From Daphnia pulex (lineage: Eukaryota; Arthropoda; Branchiopoda; Diplostraca; Daphniidae): DNA of 64,000 bases. Location: contig NC_060025.1 in NCBI RefSeq assembly GCF_021134715.1, positions 3,038,001-3,102,000 on the forward strand. The letters are read 5' to 3'. The translations under genes and the position numbers were made by a program. Positions 52,165 through 62,058 of the stretch are shown here, one piece after another. Below the pieces are notes generated by a model. The model worked only from the letters and a program-made list of their open reading frames with translations, did no database searches and was not told the DNA's origin. The stretch's first letter is position 1, and every line of letters begins with the position of its first letter.

Positions 52165-52551
52165 ATTCTTTTTTCAATTTATATAATTAAAATCTCATTT
52201 AAAAGCGCTCAAATTCTCATTCAAATTTTAGTGAGAAAATCATTAACATTTTTGTGGAAAAAGAGAAATTAAGCGAGATTACAGTGAACCCTCAGTCAGA
52301 AATCATTATATTTACGCGACTAATCATTTATATTTAGATGAGAAATAACATAATTCTCACTTTGTTCACATGAAATTAATGATTAACGGCTGATTTTAAA
52401 CTTGAAAATGTCCCAAATTCTCATCAAAAGTCATCAAATAAATGATATTTTGCTGTTAATCTCACCAAAATATCACGACAAAATGAATGAGAATTAAGGT
52501 TATTCTCATGTATTTCTTTATGAGTTTTAATGAGATTTTTCCGTAAGGGCA

Positions 52552-52736
52552 CCAGGGGGGATTTTGGGAGGATAGTTTCCCATCTGCGAGTGTCAATGCC
52601 CGGCAGAAATCGTCGATCAAGTTTGCGACCGTTGATCAAGTTCCCGGAATCATCAAGTGTACAACGTATCATCGAGTAACTGAGATCGCGGCGGCTGTGA
52701 ATCAAGTGTTTCTGCCGGGACATTTGACTTGCCATA
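52552..52736. repeat. 185-bp dispersed repeat, copy 1
   Basis: Identical in length to 55747-55931, with about 10 differences counted by eye. It contains an imperfect inverted repeat: AATGCCCGGCAGAAA near its left third and TTTCTGCCGGGACATTT at its right end. This could form a long hairpin about 135 nt across. It looks like a small MITE or structured retro-repeat. Copy 1 abuts the right TIR of the 2.2-kb element. Confidence 0.75.
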
Positions 52737-55700
52737 TCCCACCACTCGCATACGGTTAAATAATAATCGCTTTCTCGATTTGTCTCTTCCGTATATACCA
52801 TGCACCATGCAGATGCTTTGCAAAGCATCTGTTTTAGTAGAAGTGGAAGATAAGCTTTTGTCTTCATCATCCCGTAATGGAGGCAAACCACTTGTGAGAA
52901 AAGAGTTTCAGCGATATAGTTCACGGCGAATGATTACAGAAAAAAACTGACGTAATCAATGCGGCATGGCATAGTTGAGAGCAGTAAACGGCTTTTCCTT
53001 GTAATTGTCGCTGCCGAATGTGTGAAATTGTGGATAGACAAACCTCTTGTGAGGCAGCCTACGCTTGGTTTCGTGGAAGAAAGCCGGAAGAAAGCGCTTA
53101 TGTGCACCACGGATATGTGCAGCATGCAGAGGCTGGATGAGTCAACACCAAACGAAAAGCAGCTTGACAATGCCCGCTCCGGCTGGTATTAACAATAAGT
53201 TTCGAGTAGGCTACATTGTCAGAACTTTTTAAAAATAGATGTACAGTATCGTCCCAGTGTATAGACTACTTTGAGTTAAAATTAAACCCACCATCGCCAC
53301 CACCTTTCAGCTGCTCAACTGCGTTCTGCAACAACGTTCTCCAACTGCCTGCTGGCCTTCTTGGCCTACCCGACCCTCTGATCACTTGGAGGAGAGCCGC
53401 AAAAGTTCTACAGTTGTGATTTCATTGAAAAGCAACATTTTAACTTCCCTTTTTAACTTTCCTTTTTAACGTCTAAAACCATAATTGTTTCTTTTTCTTC
53501 TTAAATATAATTGCTGCCTTATACCTTAATGCAGCACCCCGTGCACCACCTTGTGTTAGCTTTGGCAGTTGAAATGGTAGGATCACACTGGAACCTCGTT
53601 ATTCCACGTTATTCAGAGTCTACGTGTTGATTTTTAGACGATGCTAGTAAAAACAATTCTTTTCGTTTTATTGGAACCGACGGGCCCGTTCTATCGATCC
53701 GTTGCAGCTTCCTACGACCTCTCATTCCACGTCTTGCGTGTGGCGAGACAGAACACGACAATGTGATGTAACGGGGGCGACGATTATTGATTACTTTATT
53801 TTATAATAGCTTTTATGTCAAGAGGAATTTTTATTTTCACGCGACCGTCTAATGGCTTTTAACATTGGGAAATACCAAATGAGAATAGTAATCAAGCAAA
53901 GGAAAACATGTTTAAATCGTTTAAGATGCTTTCCTTTCTACTGCAGTACGCCAATAATGTACAGAAGATTGGGACGAGACCAACAGCAAGTCAAAGTTTA
54001 TAATTGTAAGAAAAAGCTTTTAAATGCTCTTACACCTTACAGTCAGCACATGGGAACTTGAAATTGAAGTTTGCAAACTTGAAAATTAATGAAATTAATA
54101 ACTCGCGCTATCACAGCAGGGAAAATGCGAATTTTCACTATAATTTACAAACTTTCTGCTCTAAATTATACAAAATAAGATGAATTTTTTCTAAAGAATT
54201 TAAAAAATGGAGTTTAGGGTAATAATGCAACTTGCTACATTGTTTCAAAATAATATATTCATCTCATCGTGTCAGTCTACTGAACTGACCTGAGAGCTGT
54301 TCACTTTTTTGTTTTTTTTTGTCGACATTTCCAGCTGTACGTTCCACACCTTGCTCATGCACATGCTTACTATTGTATGTCCACTCATTAATAAACCGAA
54401 TCGTATTCGTCTGCTGCGGCCGGCTGCGGCTCAGTCGTTAAATTTTCATTTAGTTGAATTGTTGGTTAGCTTCAGTAATTTATTTATGTCTGCGTTACGA
54501 GTATACTGCTGGTAAAGGCATGAGCCTTCGGTTGGGCAACGAGATCCCGAAGGCCAGCTTGAACAGATTTGATGTATAGGAAAGAACCCTCCTACTATAT
54601 TTCTTACTGACTCGAAGCCGACGAAAAATCTCTTTCGGTCATCATGCACCGTCTCAGTGGGAGTGAATTTCCAGTGTCGCTCGCTGTTTTTGAGGAGACA
54701 CCAAACTAGTCCCCTGGATGTATAGAGCCAGTTAGGCCTAACATGAACACCAGTAAATGTGAAGCGGCAACATTATTATTTTTAGCGACTATATGAAATT
54801 GATCGGATTTAATCTGAAACTAATCGTAGTAATAATAACCTTGCAAAGTTGATTTTGATCCCCATGAGATTTTCATGGCGATGGGTTGGGTTATTGGGCA
54901 AAAAATTACTTTGATATCTTTAGGGATTATTATTCGCCGAAAAGTTGGGAGTCGTCTTTTCATGTATGAAAATTGAAATAATTTCTTAGGAAAATTCTGT
55001 ATTACAGCAACGTTGTCGTTTACAGTTTTTTTTTTTTTTTTTAAATTATTGTTTGTGAATCATCATTGCATTTTAACGAGGTATGTACTTGGTGCAGCAA
55101 CTCTACAGCTGTTTGTTGGTGGGAGATGATCACCCATTCTCGAAAGGTCCAGCAGAAATAACCCTTCGCAATTTCTTGGTATATTCGTGATTGAGCTGCA
55201 TAATAGGTTGTACTCTTTTCGTGCTGCCATGCCATTTAAAATGTAGTTGCCCGGGGCAATGTCGCCAGCAGGAAGAATATAAGAATTATATGAATATAAG
55301 AAATTATATATATGCTTCTGCCCGCTTCTGCCCTTCCCACCTGCTGTTCCGAGACTTGTACCGTACAATTTATTCCCTATTAACATTGGCAGCATCCCGA
55401 TCTTATCTAGAATTTAATTCCCGCAAGGCTATGATATGCAGAAGTTGCAATTCAAAGTCAGTATACAGAATTGGACTATTCAGTTATGATAATTACCGAA
55501 TTTTGTTTCGTCGACTGAATAATAACCCGCTGGAGAAATCTGCCATTATTGTGTTAACGCATGTTAACGCTGGATAGTTTTATACCATTGCGTTTATGCA
55601 GGGGTTGTTTTCTTCCTTAGATACAGCTACTAAAAGCACAATTTAAATGAAGCTATAGAAAATTTGAGACAATAAAGACAAACAGCAGATGTGGCATTTG

Positions 55701-56692
55701 GAAAATCAATCAATCCATAAAAAGAAAAAAAATATGGAACTTGCCGCCAGGGGGGATTTTGGGAGGATAGTTTCCCATCTCTGAGTGTCAATGCCCGGCA
55801 GAAATCGTCGATCAAGTTTGCGACCGTTGATTAAGTTCCCGGAATCATCAAGGGTACATCCTATCATCGAGTAACTGTGATCGCGGCGGCTGTGGATCAA
55901 GTGTTTCTGCCGGGACATTTCAATTGCCATACCCCCTTGTGTTAGCTATGGCAGTTACAAAATAGGATCAAGCGGGAACGTCGCTAGTATTCAGCTACGT
56001 GATTGATATGTTCAATCCATCCCGTTGCATCTTCCCTCGTCCTTACAATAAAAAAAAGAGTGTTTGAATTTTTTTATGAAATGAGAATAATACTCTTTCC
56101 CGTTCGGCATCAGTATTCATGCGGTCACCTTTTAAAATTCTCCGATTTCTGGCTTTATTGTGCTCAAAGTTCAATCGTTAATTATATGCTATGGAGTAAA
56201 TTTGTATAAATTTCCAGTTCTGTTGCTTACTGTTTTTGAGGATCCAATTTAAATGAACAGGAAATGCGCCAAGTGCGCAAAGATTACTTTTAGCGACTAT
56301 TATATGTGACACGGATTTCATCTAAAACGTCTAAAACTATAGCTAATCAAGTAATCATGCTTGCAAGATGCTGTGCTGAAAAATGAGTAGGCCTAGCCAA
56401 CGATAGTTAACTTGCAATGCTTATTTTGATCCAGGCTGGGAAATTTTCATGATTTTATAAATTACTGTGATATTTATAGTAGGAAAGTTTGGGGTTCTCC
56501 CGTACACGTTGTCAATATTTATCCTTATCGGTTGATTCTTTAGAGGTTCCTGCTGCTACTTTTAAAAATACCTACAATTTTAATGAAGCTATAGAAAATG
56601 TGAGACATGAAACCCTTTGAAGACAGACCGCGGACGTGACTTTTGGGAAAATCAATTACCAATACATGAAATTTGACGCGATTTGACGTATC
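52737..56692. other. Duplicated non-coding DNA between the TIR element and GPCR copy C
   Basis: 52737-54280 matches block A (38510-40110), and 53570-53880 also matches 46360-46640. 55440-55600 matches about 46820-46940. 55747-55931 is the second 185-bp repeat. 55935-56040 matches the left part of block B. No gene is supported. Confidence 0.5.
55747..55931. repeat. 185-bp dispersed repeat, copy 2
   Basis: Partner of 52552-52736 in the same orientation, with the same inverted-repeat architecture. Its flanks differ from those of copy 1, so it moved independently of the older segmental duplication. Confidence 0.75.
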
Positions 56693-56698
56693 TTTATT
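56693..56698 (-). terminator. Polyadenylation signal of GPCR copy C
   Basis: AATAAA on the minus strand 26 nt beyond the stop codon, at the same place as in copy B. Confidence 0.6.
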
Positions 56699-56723
56699 TG
56701 ATATATAGAATTTTGGTAATTGT

Positions 56724-57962
56724 TTATGGGCGGCTATGACAACATTTTATTTTATCTTTTAAATGAATCAGGGCACGTTTGAATTCTTTGCTAGTAAACA
56801 TGTACATCAGTGGATTGTAGAGAGTGTGGATGGTGAACCAATCAATCAGATATGGGTTAATTCGATGAGCTACTGAGCAGTTAATTTGGAGACAAAAACA
56901 CCAATAAATAGCAATGCCATTCACAGTGACCGGGAGAGTACAAAGCCAGAAAGGCAGCATATTAATAGACATGCTTAAAGCGTCACGAATTTCAAGTCGA
57001 TTGAGTTTTGGGCGGTTGGTAAACCAGGAGAAACATAGCGTGTCATCTAGTTGAGATTCAAGGTGTTGAAGAGCATCATAATTGCCTGTTGCATCAGTCT
57101 CATTTCCCATGGAATTTTCCCCATAACGAGGTTCCACAACCACTGGAAACTCTTGTTTAAAAAAATGCTTTGATTATATTTTACAAAAAAACTTTTGCAA
57201 ACGTTTATACGAATCGTTATCTCGATTGTTCAAATGCGGCAGAACCAGATATCTCTGTCTTCTGCGTAAATTTTTACCTGTAGCTGCTGAAGTGCTTGAT
57301 GGATGAAATTGAAGTGCGATTGATGTTTGAAGAAAGTTCGGTGGTTGCTCTTTAATGATTTTTCTTGAACGGATAAAAATCATTACGTGTAAAATGGTAC
57401 AGAGAATGCCCAGGAGTAGATCGTAGATCAAATAAGCATGCATATGGGTGAGATTTATGGCGCATTGTTTAACATTTTTAAATCCGGTCCAGAACGGACT
57501 TGTTACCACCATGTACGTCGAGATGAACACAAAGACTAAAAGGGAAATGGTAGCTCGATTTGTCACTTTCTTCTTGTACCACTCGTAACGAGCGATGGCC
57601 AAGTAGCGATCAAGGGCCGCAAGGGCGACGAACGATAAAATAATTGTGTAAGGCACGCCTGCATTGAAAACGTAAAACTGGCATGCCACTCTGTTATTAC
57701 GGCTTAAGTAGAACACTATTTGTGTAACTGCTTGGATTAAGCAAAACTGATTAACCACCGAAATCGCCACCCAATGCAAGTGGCGCGGATAGTGTAATTG
57801 CCGTGAAAACCCAATCACTAGCGCTACAAATAAATTGATCAAAGTACCGATCACAATGAGAACGATACGAAAACTTTGCGTATTTAATGTCATACGTCCC
57901 GGTTTTATTGGGATATCTAGACTGGTTAGTAAGGACGTCAAATTTCCTACCGATTCATTCAT
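56724..57962 (-). CDS. Rhodopsin-like (class A) G protein-coupled receptor, copy C
   Basis: Two exons on the minus strand, 57278-57962 and 56724-57151, with the same phase-1 intron position as copy B; 370 aa. It is strongly similar to copy B throughout, and most changes lie in the intracellular loop encoded around the intron (copy C lacks a few residues there) and in the extracellular N-terminus. DRY after TM3, the TM3 and loop-2 cysteines, FWLCTLP in TM6 and NPLMY in TM7 are all kept. It should be a plasma-membrane receptor with unknown ligand. Promoter and poly(A) signal positions match those of copy B, so both copies appear to be live genes from a segmental duplication. Confidence 0.85.
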
Positions 57963-58040
57963 TTGACTACGAAAAGATTGAGCAGTGACTCTAGGACTGT
58001 GCTTTATGGAGAACTGAAACGGATATACTCAAATGTTGAG

Positions 58041-58047
58041 CTTTATA
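58041..58047 (-). promoter_or_regulatory. TATA box of GPCR copy C
   Basis: TATAAAG on the minus strand about 80 bp upstream of the ATG, aligned with the TATA-like elements of the other two copies. A shared segment (GACTTGCGCAGTCA) lies just upstream in copies B and C. Confidence 0.55.
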
Positions 58048-59996
58048 TTATGTAGACATGACGACGTTTGACTTGCGCAGTCATAGTCTCAATGATCACT
58101 TGCATTCTTACCTTTGGTATAGTATTACGTATGGTATTATAATACGTGCAGAAAAATTGATTTATTTGTATTTTATTCTAAATAAATTTACGTATTATGT
58201 TACGAATCTTACGATAGAAAATTCAATAAAGGTACTATTTAGATTGAAATTGTATTGTACAATATACAGTTATTTAATTTCCGTTTGCATACGGTAGCGG
58301 AAATAGAATGTCACTTTTTAGGGCAGACTTATAAAAATTTAGGGCAGATGCGGGCAGATGATGTATAGAACGTTCGTTAAGCGACTTTGAGGGGTTTTTA
58401 CATCAGTCAAGTGAGCCAGTATAATGTTTTAAAAAAAGAAAAGCGTATTAAGAAATTATTAAAGTCGCCTTTTTTTTCCCCTAAATAAATATGACAGTTC
58501 CACTAGTAACACGTCTTATATCGTAGACGGCACAAACATAATCAACATATGTGAAAAACAATTTCTTTGGCTTTAATGGGTTGCTGTTTTTTTGTTAATT
58601 CGTTTTGCTTATCTGCTGTAGTTATCTTGTTTTGAGGAATATTCAAAAATAAGATAGTGTAAGAGCCAAAGGATAGATAGATATTAAACATTATGCAACA
58701 AGTATGGAACAAAAGCTTCCGTCTTCGTTATAGGCGGATGCGGAGGGCATCTTTCATTTTAATAATTTGTCAACCAGGAAGGCATAGTTATTTGGCAAAA
58801 CAGACTTAAGTTCCCATTATTATTGCATAGTAGTAGCAAATGGACGACATGTTTTCGACATTATGCTGTTTCCCTGTCCTTCGACCGCCTTATTACTAGA
58901 TTACTACAAATTTACGTATATGTTGTGCGCTAATGGAACAAAATAAGCTGCTTTCCATCCAGCAATGTCTTTTTTTTACATCTTCCGTTTTCCGTTCCGA
59001 CGCCAGTTTTTCGTTTAGTGCAATCTAGCGTGAAAAGGAATTGCGATTCTATTCTATAAAGCGTATAAAGTTGTCAAGTTTCAATGCCAACAAGAAATAT
59101 TCCGTTTTTCGTAATTCTCCCTCCGTCTTCACTTTTAAAGTTTATGATACGCCACAGTTTAATGATAAACCAACGAATAGTTAACGAAATGAGAAAGGGT
59201 AGCTTTTGGAAGGATGTAGTGAAATAAATCAACAGGTCTATTATATGTAAGGGAAATGAAAATAGAAATTCTGCGGATATTCTGGAAATTCACACACATA
59301 TAATATCCACCTATTAACCCTAAATCCAAGCAAGAATTACCATGTAAATGACGAAAACTGTCGGGGAAAAAAAGTACACTGTTTATTATGAGTTGGCTAA
59401 AAAAATATAAACGATACATTTTCGGTCAGTGTCTCGCAAACAAATGGCAGAATTTCGTCTCTAACGAATACTCTCGCGCCATCTAGTTGACATTACTTTT
59501 TCCACCTAGTGACAACCTCCTTTGCATGCACGAACAACTGGACGAAACGGCTAGAGACTTGGATAGCTTGGATCGCTTTCCAGATAGCTCAACGTCATCT
59601 GAGATCTAGAAAGTCTCACAGCGTGTATTAGAGAATTAAAATTAGAGAACAAGAAACAAACGAATCTCGCATATTAAAGCAAGTACAAAATAAAGCACGG
59701 CAATATCAAGATACAAATTTCGTGATATGACCATTTAAGAGCCAGAGGCAACAGCAAAAACAAATGTATTGCCGTGTTTTGTTTTGTTTTTGTTTGTTTT
59801 TTTGCAATCCAGTTACGTTAGTGAACTGCATGAAATAAAACATTTCCATGATTTTGAAACAGTGTAATGTGGACTGCGTCCGATTTTTCACCCCAATGAA
59901 ACAGTAAGCCTAAGTATAAAGAAAACGTACTATAATCCACTAGAGAGACTATATAAACTACTCCAATCAACAAAATCAAACTGGAACGAAATTGGA
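58048..59996. other. Upstream DNA of GPCR copy C
   Basis: The first 1.3 kb is the diverged duplicate of 48511-49900. It ends with the reverse CTCF-like motif at 59470. No coding exon is supported. Confidence 0.5.
59470..59488 (-). promoter_or_regulatory. CTCF-like motif (reverse)
   Basis: On the minus strand it reads CAACTAGATGGCGCGAG, matching 34587 at all but a few positions (shared core ACTAGATGGCGCG). It points towards the copy at 34587. Confidence 0.45.
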
Positions 59997-60002
59997 TTTA
60001 TT
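59997..60002 (-). terminator. Polyadenylation signal of the mucin-linker gene
   Basis: AATAAA on the minus strand about 100 nt beyond the stop codon at 60101. Confidence 0.55.
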
Positions 60003-60100
60003 GAGTGGACCAAACTAAAACCAAATGTTTAATACCCATCCGCTTGCCAAAGATTAAGTCACACACAAAATGGAAGAAATAATGCTAATGATACACCAAA

Positions 60101-61948
60101 TTAAAATTCATTGATTTCGCAATCACCACCGCCAAAACTGAATTTATTGACGTAACCGCAACGGGCCATGTGATTTTTGGTGCCAGAATAAGGTGGAAGG
60201 CCATGAGCTCCTGTCCCAGTGCATGGTGATTGAATAATGTCAGTTTCCCATCCGGATGCTGTAGATGATTTCAACAATTAAGATGTGAAATTAACTTCAA
60301 TTATGCATCGATCGGCAATGAGAAACAAACAGAATAGCGAAGATCAACTTACCAAAATTCGTGATGAACGCTTTGACATCAAACCAGCCGTTTACGGTCT
60401 CTGAGCAATCCATGTCAAAATCCACCATATGATAGTGATCTCCCCATCTGAAAAAGTACAGTAGGTAACACGCACAGCATTATAAATTATGCGCTCATGG
60501 GGGAAACGTGAGTATGATATTTGAGATAGATTTGTGTTACTTGTTCAGTTCTTGATATTCCGGTAAAATAGAATTACTTGTAGTCCAGGCCAAAGGCGTA
60601 CCGAAAGCGGAACTATCCATGTAGGTTCCTTGTCCTGCCTGAGCTCCGAACCAGTCAAGTTTGGTATCGCCGATTCTCCAGGCATCGTATGATTCCCAGG
60701 GTGCGCCAACACCCAAAGAGTTTACCTAAAAAAAAGAGAGAATGGTACTTGATTGTTATAAAATAATTAGGCCTACATAAAAACAATTTCTATTATGTCC
60801 TTTGCGATCACATACTTGAATAGAAACGGAGCAATTTGAGGACTCTGCATCTTGGTCATCCATGCAGACAGGACGAACAACTTTGTCATCGATTCCACCT
60901 CGAATGAACATGTCTTGCCCATTTTGCCTTGTCCTGTAGATGAATACCACTGTCCGTCGAACTGGCGATGAGGATGTAGTAGTAGTTGGGGTAGTAGTAG
61001 TCGGTGTAGTAGTAGTAGGTGTAGTAGTGGTCGGTGTAGTAGTAGTTGGTGTAGTAGTGGTCGGTGTAGTAGTGGTCGGTGTACTAGTAGTCGGTGTAGT
61101 AGTGGTCGGTGTAGCAGTAGTAGGTGGAGTAGTTGTCGGTGTAGTAGTAGTCGGTGTAGTAGTGGTCGGTGTAGTAGTAGTTGTCACCATCTCAGTTGTA
61201 GAGATGTCGTGAGTTTCAAGCACAATGTCATCGATGGTGATAGCATCTTCGTTGTTTGATCCACAGTACCCATAAAAAATCAACTAAACAAATAAGGTAA
61301 TAAACCCAATGACGTTAAGAAAAATGAATACAGGCTTGCAAAGAACGTTAGTGTCTTACCGTCACATCGGTTGGTTCTGACACGCGGAGAGAGGTAGAGG
61401 CTGGGCGCCAGTTTAAATTCGATGCTGTTGAATAACTCGTCAATGTAAGCAATGTCGTTTCAACGTCACCAGCAGCAATCACAAGCTGAAAAAAGAAATT
61501 AGTTTTATATTAGAGATCACCAATTTTTCAATCACAAGAAGTTTTACCTCCAAAACGTTGCCACTGTCGAATCTGGACCGAATCCAAAATTTGAACGTTA
61601 TCGTGTCACCGGGCAGGGCCGTGAATGCCTCTGAGCGCAATATGAGAAGGCCGCAGACAATTGGGAGTTGCGGGTGGCTCGCAGGTATTTGGTACCTGAC
61701 AAAGGAGTGGGAGGCGGATTGCTGACTTCAGCAGGATAATAGAAATCCTCGACAATCCAGTGGACGCTGGATGGCGAATTGTCGTACCAAGGATCGGCGG
61801 ATCCACTCTCAAAGTTGTTGCTCAACAGGGTCCGAGCTGAACGAGGATCGACATCAGATAAACGATTTTGGCTTGCGTCAAGTCCGGCCCAGCAGACGGC
61901 AATTGAAATGGCAACTAAGAAAAATGAAGCAGAGGTTAGGAGGCTCAT
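60101..61948 (-). CDS. Secreted MAM-like / Thr-Pro mucin / C-terminal Cys-module protein
   Basis: Exons on the minus strand: 61548-61948, 61360-61485, 60816-61283, 60541-60725, 60353-60447 and 60101-60258; about 477 aa. [21 protein letters not shown] is a signal peptide. An N-terminal module (about residues 40-190: [40 protein letters not shown]) resembles a MAM-type jelly roll. A Thr linker of PTTTT repeats (about 80 aa) follows, likely O-glycosylated. The C-terminal 190 residues ([50 protein letters not shown]) recall a carbohydrate-binding-like extension on some invertebrate amylases; that is from memory and uncertain. Exon 1 is 401 nt, one short of a usable frame: the frame breaks near 61645. 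Either a 1-nt deletion (pseudogene or assembly error) is present, or a 65-nt intron at 61631-61695 is removed. An ATG at 62014 would add 22 residues. Confidence 0.7.
60972..61190. repeat. 15-bp minisatellite encoding PTTTT
   Basis: About 14 units of GGTGTAGTAGTAGTC-type sequence (plus strand), with T/C/G variants that keep or slightly vary the encoded PTTTT. Confidence 0.85.
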
Positions 61949-62048
61949 TCTTGCGTACCTATGAAGGAATCGATCAAGAAAAATGAAAGTGTTCTCGAGT
62001 GTTCTATATTGCATCGTTCAGATTGTATTGTATTGATCAGATGAGCGG

Positions 62049-62058
62049 CTATATATAG
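62049..62058 (-). promoter_or_regulatory. TATA box of the mucin-linker gene
   Basis: CTATATATAG lies about 100 bp upstream of the signal-peptide ATG (61948) and 35 bp upstream of an earlier in-frame ATG (62014). Transcription would start near 62025. Confidence 0.6.

Larger units (their letters stand above)
50328..52551. mobile_element. 2.2-kb non-autonomous TIR-bounded element with internal tandem arrays
   Basis: The ends are perfect 22-nt terminal inverted repeats (50328-50349 and 52530-52551) beginning TGCCCTTACGGAAAAATC. Similarity continues loosely inward, and the interior is dense in TCTCAT/ATGAGA motifs. There is no transposase frame; the content is over 70% A+T by eye. The interior holds a 190-bp tandem array (50553 onward), a 163-bp direct duplication (51779-52090) and a tRNA-like Pol III module (52093-52174). 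I see no obvious target-site duplication: the right end abuts the 185-bp repeat at 52552 directly. It is best called a non-autonomous DNA transposon of unknown superfamily. Confidence 0.7.

Noticed and set aside
50328..52551. CRISPR-like interpretation of the regular 190-bp repeats
   Set aside because: Units are long, directly adjacent with no unique spacers, AT-rich, and lie in an animal genome.
52424..52924. 166-codon minus-strand frame, with a similar frame at 55706-55930
   Set aside because: The shared peptide is simply the 185-bp repeat translated, and differences between copies are not biased to silent sites. The frame also crosses the TIR boundary.
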